Shown here: positions 19,512 to 27,860 of the stretch, one piece after another
Numbering within the stretch: position 1 is the first letter of the stretch
How the letters are laid out: each line of letters begins with the position of its first letter
Assembly: GCA_021811625.1 (NCBI GenBank)
Contig: JAJZNU010000004.1
Location: forward strand, 40,398 to 104,397
Reading direction: 5' to 3'
Length of the DNA: 64,000 bases
Origin: a bacterium
Lineage (GTDB): Bacteria > Patescibacteriota > Saccharimonadia > Saccharimonadales > UBA4665
The notes under the pieces: model-generated
Databases searched by the model: none
What the model was told of the DNA's origin: nothing
The model's input: the letters and a program-made list of their open reading frames with translations, nothing else
Program-made: the position numbers and the translations under genes

Positions 19512-22163
19512 ATGTCTGGGGACGAACGGCCGAAGAGATTTGTAATTATTGACGGAAAGTCGGTTTTTTACCGAGGTTATTATGCTATGCCAAACTTAAA
19601 CGCTCCCGATGGAACTCCGACCGGCGGGGTTTTTGGTTTTGCCGTTATGGCACTGGAGGTTATTAAGCGTCTTAAACCGGATTATGTAGCCGTTGCCTGG
19701 GATAAGCCGAAAACCAATATTAGACGTCGAATTGAACTTTATCCGGAATATAAAGCAGGTCGCAAACCGGCGCCAGCCGACTTTTATGTCCAAATTCCGA
19801 TTCTGCATGAGCTTCTCGATGCCTTCGGTTGGCCACTTTACGAATTGGACGACTATGAAGCCGATGACATCATGGGCACATTAGCTAAGCAGGCTCACGA
19901 AAAAGGGATTGAGACTCTCTTAATCACATCTGATTTGGACGCACTACAAGTCGTCGGTCCACTGACTAAGGTATACATTCTAAAAACCGGGCTCAGCAAT
20001 ATAGAGCTTTATAGTCCGGCGAGCTTCGAAGCCAAATACGGGTTAAAGGTTGATCAGTTCTTAGATCTAAAAGCTCTTAAGGGCGATAGTTCGGACAATA
20101 TTCCTGGAGTTCCGGGTATTGGCGAAAAGACTGCCACCGATTTATTAAAGCAGTTCAAGACACTCGATGGCATCTACGATAATCTAGGACTAATCAAGGA
20201 TTCTCTAAGGAGAAAGTTGGAGGCCGGTAAGGACTTAGCGATTCTGAGCAAAAAACTGGGGGCCATATGGCTTGATGCCCCTATACAGCTTAATTTGAAT
20301 GAAGTTGACGGCAGCAAGGTCCAACCGGAAAAAGTTCTAGAGCTACTTGAAAAATTAGGTTTTAAGTCATTGGTGCGTCAATTACCGGAAGTAATGCAGG
20401 TGGCGCTGGACAATCACAGAGTATCTAAAGGGGATAGTACGCCTAAGGTTCTTCCGAAGCGCGTATTGATCGACAGCGACGATAAACTAAAAGCGCTGAA
20501 GTTACAGGACTTGGACTATCTATTTGTTTACAGTCGGGCATTGGGGGCGCATGGACTGAATCCGGAAATAATAGCCCTTGCCAGCCTAAAAGAAGTCTAC
20601 GTCCTGCAGCTTACAAAACTAAACCGGAATGTAGTTAGATCTAAACTTGAGTCGGTTAAATCTGTGGTAGGATACGATGTCAAGAGTACGCTCGAAGTCT
20701 TTCTGCAATTAGGTGTTTTGATGCCTGACGTTACCCATGATATTCAGGTTGGAGCGTTCTTGCTGAACCCCTTGAGGCGCGATCGCACCCTCGGCGAGCT
20801 GGCTGCTAGTGATCTGGATCTCAGTGAAAAGTTGTTCGACAACCTGGCTCCCGACGAGCTACTGGATAGGTTGCCGCAGATCATGAGTGCAATAAAAGAG
20901 CTGTATGAGCTCCAGATCAAAGAGCTCAACAAACATAATAGGCTCAACAAACTGGCTAAAGATATCGATTGGCAGATTATCCCCGTACTCGCCAAGATGG
21001 AATATATCGGTATCGAGCTTGACGTCGGTTATCTCAAAAAAATGGCCGGCCGAGTAGATGATGCCATTAGTGATATAGCTCAGCAAATCTACGGTTATGC
21101 TGACAAGGAGTTTAACATATCGAGCCCTTCGCAACTCGCGGAAGTATTGTTCGTGGATATGAATTTGTCCAGAGAAGGTATCAAAAAAGGCAAGAGCGGC
21201 TATTCGACAGCAGCCAGTGAACTCGACAAACTCCGCGGCAGTCATCCGATCATCGACTTAATTAGCGGGTACAGGGAAGTGACCAAGCTTAAGAATACCT
21301 ACATCGACACCTTGCCTAAACTTGTTGACAGCAAATCCCGTCTTCATACGACATTTAATCTAACTATCGCTCAAACCGGACGCCTTAGCAGCACCGATCC
21401 CAACCTCCAGAATATCCCGGTTCGCACTGATCTTGGTAAGGAAATCCGGACAGCTTTTGTAGCCGGCAAAGGACGTCGGCTGGTTAGTGCCGACTACAGC
21501 CAGTTTGAACTGAGAATAGCGGCCTACCTGGCTGGCGACGATAATCTTATTGAACAGTTTAACCAAGGGATAGACGTCCACGCCGCTACGGCCGCCGAGA
21601 TATACAACCGGGATCCTGACGACGTTACTAAAAATATGCGGCGCGAAGCTAAAGTAGTCAATTTTGGCGTTATGTATGGACTTAGCGCCCACGGCCTCGT
21701 AGCCGCCACCGGAATGAGCTACGAGCAAGCTCAGAAGTTTATTAAAAGGTATTTTGAAGTTAGACCAAAATTACTCAGCTATATTGAGTCGATAAAGGAG
21801 AGAGCCAGGAGCGAGGGATATGTCGAAACATTATTTGGACGCCGCCGGCCAACTCCTGACGTACATTCCGCCAATTTTGCGGTTAGGGAAGCTGCTATGC
21901 GCGCGGCAGTAAACATGCCCTTCCAGGGAACGGCCGCTGACATTATGAAGATGGCTATGATCGGTGTCGACAAGAAATTAGAAAAGCAGTTTCCAGCATC
22001 CAATATTTTGCTACAGATTCACGATTCCTTGATAGTCGAGTGTGACGAAAGGGATGTTCACGCTGTTTCCAATCTTGTTAAGGAAAGCATGGAGGGAGCT
22101 GTTAAGTTGAAGGTAAAACTCACTGTCGACGTCTCCACTGGTCAGAACTGGGGCGAATTGTAA
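19512..22163 (+). CDS. polA: DNA polymerase I
   Basis: An 883-aa, full-length protein. The 5' nuclease (1-300) has FVIIDGKSVFYRGYYAM, YEADDIMGTLA and KGDSSDNIPGVPGIGEKTA. The central 3'-5' exonuclease fold is present, but the D-x-E motif is not visible (LDYLFVYSRALGAHGLNPEI), so proofreading is probably lost. The polymerase (about 490-883) has motif A DYSQFELRIAAYL, motif B RREAKVVNFGVMYG and motif C QIHDSLIVE. Motif C is usually QVHDE, so the acidic partner of the metal-binding Asp is Ser here. It fills gaps in repair and removes RNA primers. Transcribed alone; fpg further downstream belongs to the same repair theme. Confidence 0.96.
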   Translation: MSGDERPKRFVIIDGKSVFYRGYYAMPNLNAPDGTPTGGVFGFAVMALEVIKRLKPDYVAVAWDKPKTNIRRRIELYPEYKAGRKPAPADFYVQIPILHELLDAFGWPLYELDDYEADDIMGTLAKQAHEKGIETLLITSDLDALQVVGPLTKVYILKTGLSNIELYSPASFEAKYGLKVDQFLDLKALKGDSSDNIPGVPGIGEKTATDLLKQFKTLDGIYDNLGLIKDSLRRKLEAGKDLAILSKKLGAIWLDAPIQLNLNEVDGSKVQPEKVLELLEKLGFKSLVRQLPEVMQVALDNHRVSKGDSTPKVLPKRVLIDSDDKLKALKLQDLDYLFVYSRALGAHGLNPEIIALASLKEVYVLQLTKLNRNVVRSKLESVKSVVGYDVKSTLEVFLQLGVLMPDVTHDIQVGAFLLNPLRRDRTLGELAASDLDLSEKLFDNLAPDELLDRLPQIMSAIKELYELQIKELNKHNRLNKLAKDIDWQIIPVLAKMEYIGIELDVGYLKKMAGRVDDAISDIAQQIYGYADKEFNISSPSQLAEVLFVDMNLSREGIKKGKSGYSTAASELDKLRGSHPIIDLISGYREVTKLKNTYIDTLPKLVDSKSRLHTTFNLTIAQTGRLSSTDPNLQNIPVRTDLGKEIRTAFVAGKGRRLVSADYSQFELRIAAYLAGDDNLIEQFNQGIDVHAATAAEIYNRDPDDVTKNMRREAKVVNFGVMYGLSAHGLVAATGMSYEQAQKFIKRYFEVRPKLLSYIESIKERARSEGYVETLFGRRRPTPDVHSANFAVREAAMRAAVNMPFQGTAADIMKMAMIGVDKKLEKQFPASNILLQIHDSLIVECDERDVHAVSNLVKESMEGAVKLKVKLTVDVSTGQNWGEL

Positions 22164-22297
22164 ATCACCCGGCCCTAAAAGGCACTTTCTTACGTTCGGA
22201 GTTAACGGCATGACGGGTTATAATTAATGCAAGTAAATATATTAGTCCCGGCTTAACATCGTAGAAGTCTCGAGATGGAAGGAGGTGAAAATTGAAG

Positions 22298-23110
22298 ATG
22301 CCGCATCTATTGCTCAATAACGGCGTAAGCATTCCTCAAATAGGATTTGGTTTATGGAGAAACACCGATGAGCAGGAGTGTAAAAATTCAATTAAATGGG
22401 CGCTCACAACCGGTTACCGTCATTTTGACGATGCGCAAGTATATGACAATGAGCAGCATCTGGGCGCGGCTATAAAGGAAAGTGCAGTTCCGCGCAGCGA
22501 TTTGTTTATTACAACCAAGATCTCTCGTGCAAATATGTGGGGAACAGAAGTCATACCATCTTTTCGAGAGTCATTAAAAAAATTGCAGATGGACTACGTT
22601 GACCTTCTATTGCTTCATTTCCCCGTCACCGAGTGTCGCGACATGTCATGGCGCCGTTTAGAAGAGATATACAAAGCTGGTGAAGCTAAAGCCATCGGCG
22701 TCAGTAATTATACCGTCAAACATCTACAACAAATGAAGGCTAAATTCAAAGTAACGCCGGCCGTCAACCAGGTCGAAATGAGCATAGCCTTACAGCAGCC
22801 CGAACTAGTAGAGTACTGTCGCAAGGAGGGCATAATAGTTGAAGCCTATACCCCTTTGGCTGAGGGAGTGTTCCTAAAAAATCCAATAATTGAACAAATT
22901 GCCAAAAAATATGACAAAACAACCGCCCAAGTTATGTTGAGGTGGTGTATCGATTACGGTGTCGTAGTGCTTACTAAGTCCAGTAACAAGGAGAGGATCA
23001 AAGAGAACTTCGATATCTTTGATTTTAAATTAGACAATTCCGACATGAGTAAATTACGGACCCTTGATAGCGGTTTTCGAACCAATTGGGACCCGACCTA
23101 TATAGCGTAG
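22298..23110 (+). CDS. Aldo/keto reductase
   Basis: A 270-aa NAD(P)H-dependent oxidoreductase. The catalytic tetrad is visible as D44/Y49 (HFDDAQVYDNE), K74 (ITTKIS) and H107 (LLLHFP). The cofactor site shows GVSNYTVKHL and the C-terminal LTKSSNKERIKEN. The track begins at a TTG (22292). I prefer the ATG at 22298, 10 nt after GGAGGTG, though both are possible. The substrate cannot be read from sequence. It heads a small plus-strand cluster with a DHFR-like reductase and a HAD phosphatase. Confidence 0.88.
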   Translation: MPHLLLNNGVSIPQIGFGLWRNTDEQECKNSIKWALTTGYRHFDDAQVYDNEQHLGAAIKESAVPRSDLFITTKISRANMWGTEVIPSFRESLKKLQMDYVDLLLLHFPVTECRDMSWRRLEEIYKAGEAKAIGVSNYTVKHLQQMKAKFKVTPAVNQVEMSIALQQPELVEYCRKEGIIVEAYTPLAEGVFLKNPIIEQIAKKYDKTTAQVMLRWCIDYGVVVLTKSSNKERIKENFDIFDFKLDNSDMSKLRTLDSGFRTNWDPTYIA

Positions 23111-23204
23111 GGTTAGAGGCTTTCTTCCGGTTACTTCGGCGCGGTTTAGCGGGAGATGCTAAACTTAATATACTGTCTCTACACCACAAGGGGGAATTGT
23201 ATCG

Positions 23205-23732
23205 ATGATTGTCTGTTTGATGGCGGCCGTAAGCATGGATGGGTATATTGCCGATAAAACCGGTAAAAACGATTGGGCTAAGGACGCTGAACTATTCAAA
23301 AAAACTCTCAAGGAATATGACACCGTAGTCATCGGAAACCGGACCTTTGAACAAAACATAGGGATGATTTATCCGTTTAAAGGTGTTCATAATCTGGTTT
23401 TGAGCCACGATAATAAGAAATCGAACAAGGGAGAAGTTCAATACGTTAGTTCGGTGGACGAGGCCCTGAAAACCGCTAAAATTCTTGGATCGAGGCGACT
23501 CCTTGTTGCTGGCGGTAGCCGCACTAACGAGGCTTTCTCAGAAGCCGGCGTACTAAATAGACTAATTTTAGACATCCATCCCACCAAGATAGGTGGCGGG
23601 TTGCCGCTATTTGGGAATTTTACAGGTCAGCTGCCTATAAAACTTACTGGTTACAGTGTCCTCCCGGAAGGGTTTACCCGCATGAAATACAATGTCGGGA
23701 AAATTAAGATGACAGCGAGCAAGAATAAGTGA
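23205..23732 (+). CDS. DHFR / RibD C-terminal-domain-like reductase
   Basis: A 175-aa protein of the dihydrofolate-reductase-like fold: MIVCLMAAVSMDGYIADKTG at the N-terminus, VVIGNRTFEQN (cofactor loop), LLVAGGSRTNEAF and LILDIHPTKIGGGLPLF. This family includes RibD C-terminal reductases and stand-alone DHFR-like enzymes. No deaminase domain is fused, so riboflavin synthesis is not implied. AAGGGGG lies upstream of the ATG. Its stop overlaps the next GTG start (GTGA). Confidence 0.75.
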   Translation: MIVCLMAAVSMDGYIADKTGKNDWAKDAELFKKTLKEYDTVVIGNRTFEQNIGMIYPFKGVHNLVLSHDNKKSNKGEVQYVSSVDEALKTAKILGSRRLLVAGGSRTNEAFSEAGVLNRLILDIHPTKIGGGLPLFGNFTGQLPIKLTGYSVLPEGFTRMKYNVGKIKMTASKNK

Positions 23733-24316
23733 TCAAAGCACTACTATTTGATTGTTTCGGTGTGCTAGCGGGTCGGGGATTTCACGAAACCTATAAAATG
23801 GCCGGTGGCGATCCGATTACCGACCATGAATTCATTGAAGGGCTGTTTGACAGAGTGAACCTCGGATTAATGTCAGAAGGAGAATTCATAAAGGCCATCA
23901 GTTCGAAATTGGCAATCTCCACACAAGAATTCACGCGGGTAATCAAAGAGGCAGAACGACCGAACAAAGATCTTTTTGATTACATAGGAACTCTCAAACA
24001 TAGATATAAAACAGCGATTGTCAGTAACGCCAATGTCGGTGCGATGGAGAGTAAGTTTGGCAGAGAAGCGCTTAACAAATATTTCGACGTTGTGATTGTT
24101 TCTGGGGAAGAGGGACATGTTAAGCCCGATCCTAAGATATATCTGATAGCCGCTAAAAAACTCGACGTTAATCCGAGCGAATGTGTTTTTGTCGATGATC
24201 AAGAGGCGTATTGTATCGCGGCCCAATCGTTGGGCATGCACAGTGTCTTGTATAAAGAATTTACCCAGATGAAGGCCGATATGGAGAGCGTGTTAGGAGC
24301 GTATGGGAAAAAGTGA
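23729..24316 (+). CDS. HAD-superfamily hydrolase
   Basis: A 195-aa protein from a GTG start coupled to the preceding stop. HAD motif I is atypical: LLFDCFGVL, where the second Asp of DxD is replaced by F-G, a pattern common in the haloacid-dehalogenase/epoxide-hydrolase-N-like subgroup. Motif II is AIVSNAN, the conserved Lys is in GHVKPDPKIY, and motif III is CVFVDDQEAYCIAA. A helical cap lies between residues 15 and 85. It probably dephosphorylates a small metabolite. Confidence 0.82.
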   Translation: MIKALLFDCFGVLAGRGFHETYKMAGGDPITDHEFIEGLFDRVNLGLMSEGEFIKAISSKLAISTQEFTRVIKEAERPNKDLFDYIGTLKHRYKTAIVSNANVGAMESKFGREALNKYFDVVIVSGEEGHVKPDPKIYLIAAKKLDVNPSECVFVDDQEAYCIAAQSLGMHSVLYKEFTQMKADMESVLGAYGKK

Positions 24317-24525
24317 ATCGAGAGGCCCTGATTATTTAGACATTCTTGATGAAAATGGTCGGCTAACAGGTGAAGTTAAGACCAAAGACCAAAAACCTCC
24401 ACGAAATGTCCTATAGCTTGACATTATCATTACTAAAGCCGAAATCGATTGATCTTATAGGGGAGCTAAAACAGCGATACGAGCAGGATTTCCTAAAACT
24501 CAACAACTACCTCAGTGACATTTAA
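24303..24525 (+). pseudogene. Nudix (IPP-isomerase-like) hydrolase remnant
   Basis: From the ATG at 24303 the frame reads MGKSESRGPDYLDILDENGR..LTGEVK and stops at 24416 after 37 residues. This matches the N-terminus of Nudix proteins of the 'DILDENG..TGEV..R' type, but the catalytic Nudix box never appears. A second open stretch ending at 24525 (ELKQRYEQDFLKLNNYLSDI) could be the C-terminal remnant. The middle seems deleted. The start overlaps the HAD gene by 14 bp, so it was once part of the operon. A hairpin (24528-24550) follows. Confidence 0.5.
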
Positions 24526-24602
24526 ACCAATAAACTTCGTCGAAGTATTGCAAAGTGAAATGAAATGTGATATGATAGCAATGTTACTAAAGAGTTTTTG
24601 GG

Positions 24603-25151
24603 ATGAGATATTTACTAGGATTTTTTATTGGAATTGGGCTAATCGTTCTCATAGTCATTTTAATTGTTAAAGGCTTGAGCGGGCCCGCTAAACCACCGTA
24701 TACGCCATTAGTGGACTATGCCGGCACAAACGTTGAGGCTATGTTTACTATTGATGGGCCGGAGGTTTCCAACCAAGATCACCAGTCCGTGCAAATTACC
24801 GTGAACCAATACCAGACACAGATTAATATAATGGACGGTTATCAGGGCAATGTCGTTAACTCTAAGAGTTATCCGAACAACCAGGCTTCATACGCAGTAT
24901 TTTTGAGAGCCCTTGATATAGCCGGGTATTCTCATGGGAACACTGACCCGAACAAAGTTGATGACCGAGGCTATTGTCCTTTTGGTGACAGGTACGTTTA
25001 TGAACTGTCGAGGAATGGAAGCGACATGGTACATTTTTGGTCTAGCTCTTGTGGTGTGGGAACTTTTCAAGGCCAGGCTTCCACAGTCAACAACTTATTC
25101 ATCGATCAGATTCCGGACTACAACACCTTGACCAGTGGCCTTAGGCTCTAG
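24603..25151 (+). CDS. Membrane-anchored hypothetical protein
   Basis: A 182-aa protein with one N-terminal membrane helix (LLGFFIGIGLIVLIVILIV) and a ~150-residue extracytoplasmic domain containing VEAMFTIDGPEVSNQDHQSV, RALDIAGYSHGN and a cysteine pair (GYCPFGDRYVYEL, SSSCGVGTF) that may form a disulfide. It looks like a conserved CPR lipid-free anchored protein but I cannot assign a function. It converges with the small minus-strand gene, overlapping by 4 bp. Confidence 0.7.
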   Translation: MRYLLGFFIGIGLIVLIVILIVKGLSGPAKPPYTPLVDYAGTNVEAMFTIDGPEVSNQDHQSVQITVNQYQTQINIMDGYQGNVVNSKSYPNNQASYAVFLRALDIAGYSHGNTDPNKVDDRGYCPFGDRYVYELSRNGSDMVHFWSSSCGVGTFQGQASTVNNLFIDQIPDYNTLTSGLRL

Positions 25152-25387
25152 CGTCCAATTCTAAAAACCAGTTTTTTGTCCGTATTGACTGTTTTTTGCA
25201 AATCTACAGTGTTTAAACGGATAGTATTAGCCAGCGCCGCGCTTGGTGTCAGTATGATAATCCTATCTGGATGCACTATTACACCAACGGTACTTTTGAA
25301 CTTTAACTCGACGTAGCGCTTGACGGCAGCAACTTCGGCTGGCTCGTCGAGATCCTTCTTTAGGAGTATGTCGTTTATTGAGTCCAT
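25148..25387 (-). CDS. Small DUF721/DciA-like protein
   Basis: A 79-aa protein: VKRYVELKFKSTVGVIVHPD, IIILTPSAALANTIRLNTVD and KLVFRIG follow the strand-helix plan of DUF721 ('l.V...s.alA.eLrl....ll..i'). In other bacteria DciA members load replicative helicase. The N-terminal part is short, so the assignment is tentative. It is flanked by DNA-repair genes. Confidence 0.5.
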   Translation of the reverse strand: MDSINDILLKKDLDEPAEVAAVKRYVELKFKSTVGVIVHPDRIIILTPSAALANTIRLNTVDLQKTVNTDKKLVFRIGR

Positions 25388-25493
25388 AACGTCTTAAAAG
25401 TATTGCCCATGTCGCGCAATGCATCAAGTGCCAGTTAGCGGAAAGTTATTCTCATGGTATACCCAAACTAAGTTGATACAATTAATTCCGTCT

Positions 25494-26366
25494 ATGCCAG
25501 AGTTGCCAGAAGTCGAAACAGTCAAAAGGGGATTACTCGGAGTACTGCCCGGCCGGATTATTGCCACCGTGTCGGTCGACACACCCAAGGTGTTTCATTA
25601 CCCTACAGAGGCTACTCGGAAGTATCTGATCGGAGCTAAAATTATAGGAGTCGAACGACGAGCAAAACAGCTAATCATTGGTCTCGATACCGGGTATAGT
25701 CTGGTAATCCACCTTAAAATGACCGGACAACTGGTATATAGGGGAAGTGAAAGATTTGGGGCGGGACATCCATCGGCTAGTCTGGTTGGTAATTTACCCG
25801 ACAGATCTACAAGGGTGATCGTAGTTTTCAAAGATAAGACCAAACTGTTTTTCAACGATCAACGAAAATTCGGGTGGATTAAGCTGGTGGATTCAAATCT
25901 GTTAACCGATAAGGGACTATTCGAAAAGCTTGGCCCCGAACCGTTGGAAAGCAGTTTTACCTCGGAGGATCTACGTCATTGTCTGTTGCGTCGACCAAAA
26001 TCTACTATCAAAGCTGTACTTCTTGATCAATCCATTATTGCCGGCGTCGGAAATATATATGCCGATGAGAGCCTGTGGGCGGCAAGAATTCATCCCGCCA
26101 CCAAAGTGGCTCTGCTGAGTGCTTACAAGATCAAATCACTACATCGCGAACTGCGGAATATTCTGCTCATCGCCATAGAAAAGGGTGGTTCCACTGATCG
26201 AAACTATGTCGATGCGCTTGGGAGGAAAGGCAGTTACTTGAGCTTTGCAAGAGTATTCAGGAGGGAAGGACAACCCTGTTTACGCTGCAATAACAAGATA
26301 GTGAAGATACGTGTTGCTGGACGAGGTACTCACATTTGTCCTCATTGTCAGAAGTTGCTCTCTTGA
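25494..26366 (+). CDS. mutM: Formamidopyrimidine-DNA glycosylase
   Basis: The correct start is the internal ATG at 25494, giving MPELPEVETVKRG; the N-terminal Pro and following Glu form the catalytic site after Met removal. The product is 290 aa, normal for Fpg. HLKMTGQL carries the conserved Lys, DQSIIAGVGNIYADE the helix-two-turn-helix, and the C-terminal zinc finger reads C-L-R-C...C-P-H-C. It removes oxidised purines (8-oxoguanine) and nicks the abasic site. It is followed by holA after 26 bp. Confidence 0.95.
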   Translation: MPELPEVETVKRGLLGVLPGRIIATVSVDTPKVFHYPTEATRKYLIGAKIIGVERRAKQLIIGLDTGYSLVIHLKMTGQLVYRGSERFGAGHPSASLVGNLPDRSTRVIVVFKDKTKLFFNDQRKFGWIKLVDSNLLTDKGLFEKLGPEPLESSFTSEDLRHCLLRRPKSTIKAVLLDQSIIAGVGNIYADESLWAARIHPATKVALLSAYKIKSLHRELRNILLIAIEKGGSTDRNYVDALGRKGSYLSFARVFRREGQPCLRCNNKIVKIRVAGRGTHICPHCQKLLS

Positions 26367-26392
26367 GGACGGCTCCATATAATGAGTCCACA

Positions 26393-27322
26393 ATGGTAAT
26401 TACGCTAACCGGGGAAAACGACTATCTGCGCCAAACCGAGTTGAATCGACTGTTGTCAGCTTTTGCCGAGAAGCATGGAGCAATGGCCATCGAACGTCTA
26501 GACGGGGAAGAAGTCCAGTTCCAGGTCATATATGATTCTCTGACCGGATTATCTCTCCTAAGCGACAATAAGATGGTCGTAATCCATAATCCAAGCGCTA
26601 ACGCCGAGTTTGTTAATCACGCTGAATCGCTTCTAAATAATCTGTCCAAGTCAATTGACCTGGTTCTAATAGAAAAGAAATTAGATAAACGTTCAGTATT
26701 TTACAAGTTGTTGAAAAAATCGACCGAGTTAAAGGAGATTACGAATCCCGATATCCAAGCCCTGCCGCAGTGGGTTTGCGCCGAAGCTAACCAACGCGGA
26801 GGCAGTATTCAGCAAAATGACGCTAGATACTTGATTGAAAGAATCGGTCCCAACCAACAAAGGCTCTCTACCGAATTGGATAAATTACTGCTTTATAACC
26901 CATTGATCAATCGCTTGTCGATCGAGCTGCTTACCGAGCGCGAACCTCAGAGCACCATATTTGAGCTGCTAGAGAGTGCTTTTGCCGGGAATACCAAACA
27001 AGCGCTGAAGATTTATCATGAACAGCGTCAGCTCAAAGTCGAACCGCAGCAGATTATCGCTATGCTGGCTTGGCAACTGCACGTCCTGGCAGTGATCAGG
27101 ACTGCCGACGATAGGTCGCCCGAGCAGATTGCCGCCGACACCGGAATAAATCCGTACGTCATCAGAAAGAGCAATGCTACCGCCAGGAGATTGACCATTA
27201 GTGGGCTGAAGAAGTCGATCAAGATCCTATCGGATTTGGACGTGAGATTAAAATCGACTGGCATTGATGCCGACGAAGCACTACAACTATTCCTGCTAAA
27301 AGATTGCCCAAGCTTTGCCTAA
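26393..27322 (+). CDS. holA: DNA polymerase III delta subunit
   Basis: A 309-aa clamp-loader subunit. I use the ATG at 26393 rather than 26336, because MVITLTGENDYLRQTELNRL is the usual N-terminus and TATAAT (26378-26383) lies 9 nt before it. Family features are a FxGDxxYL-like opening, a degenerate AAA+ core without Walker motifs, and the C-terminal helical domain (QQIIAMLAWQLHVLAVIR, SGIDADEALQLFLL-like end). It opens the beta clamp during loading. Confidence 0.88.
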   Translation: MVITLTGENDYLRQTELNRLLSAFAEKHGAMAIERLDGEEVQFQVIYDSLTGLSLLSDNKMVVIHNPSANAEFVNHAESLLNNLSKSIDLVLIEKKLDKRSVFYKLLKKSTELKEITNPDIQALPQWVCAEANQRGGSIQQNDARYLIERIGPNQQRLSTELDKLLLYNPLINRLSIELLTEREPQSTIFELLESAFAGNTKQALKIYHEQRQLKVEPQQIIAMLAWQLHVLAVIRTADDRSPEQIAADTGINPYVIRKSNATARRLTISGLKKSIKILSDLDVRLKSTGIDADEALQLFLLKDCPSFA

Positions 27323-27338
27323 GGCGAGATTACGCTGG

Positions 27339-27704
27339 TTATTTCTTCTTGGCGACGGGTTTTTTTGTCGGGGCGGCTTTTTTAGTTTTTACACTTGCCG
27401 ACTTTTTGACAGCGGCAGTTTTCTTAACTGTGCCGGTTACAGGAACACCGGCCGATTTGGCTGCCTTAGCTAACTGACGTTGCTTTCGGGCTACCTTGTT
27501 CTTGTGTAGGACACGTTTTTTCCCGGCCTTAGCGATTTCACTTTGGGCCTTGTTGAAATTCACAGCCAGATCCTTCTTGCTACCGGTTAGACTTTTCTGA
27601 AAAGCTTTAACGGCACTCTTTACCGAACGTCGAGTGCCAGCGTTCCGGATCGTAGCTCGCTTAATTACTCGAACTCGTTTCTTGGCTGATTTGATTATGG
27701 GCAT
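27339..27704 (-). CDS. rpsT: Ribosomal protein S20 with Lys/Ala-rich tail
   Basis: A 121-aa protein. Residues 1-85 are S20 (MPIIKSAKKRVRVIKRATIR, VNFNKAQSEIAKAGKKRVLH KNKVARKQ). The last ~35 residues are a repetitive K/A/P/T tail not present in the ~88-aa standard protein. AAAGGA precedes the ATG. It converges with holA, leaving only 16 bp. Confidence 0.93.
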   Translation of the reverse strand: MPIIKSAKKRVRVIKRATIRNAGTRRSVKSAVKAFQKSLTGSKKDLAVNFNKAQSEIAKAGKKRVLHKNKVARKQRQLAKAAKSAGVPVTGTVKKTAAVKKSASVKTKKAAPTKKPVAKKK

Positions 27705-27747
27705 GGGTTTCCTTTCAGGTTAAGACTTGTAATTGATTCAGTGCGAA

Positions 27748-27777
27748 ACTATAACAGATAAAGACACGGGTTGTAAA
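27748..27777 (-). promoter_or_regulatory. rpsT promoter candidate
   Basis: Minus-strand TTTACA, 18-bp spacer, TATAGT, about 43 nt before the rpsT start. Confidence 0.5.
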
Positions 27778-27803
27778 GGGGCATGCTCCATTCGTGACAA
27801 TTA

Positions 27804-27832
27804 TAGACAATTGGTTATGCTTATGGTACGAT
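27804..27832 (+). promoter_or_regulatory. Promoter candidate for the DHH-like gene
   Basis: TAGACA, 17-bp spacer, TACGAT with an upstream TG (TGGTACGAT), 28 nt before the ATG at 27861; divergent from the rpsT promoter. Confidence 0.5.
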
Positions 27833-27860
27833 TCAAGAGAAAGTTTTAAAATAAAGAATT

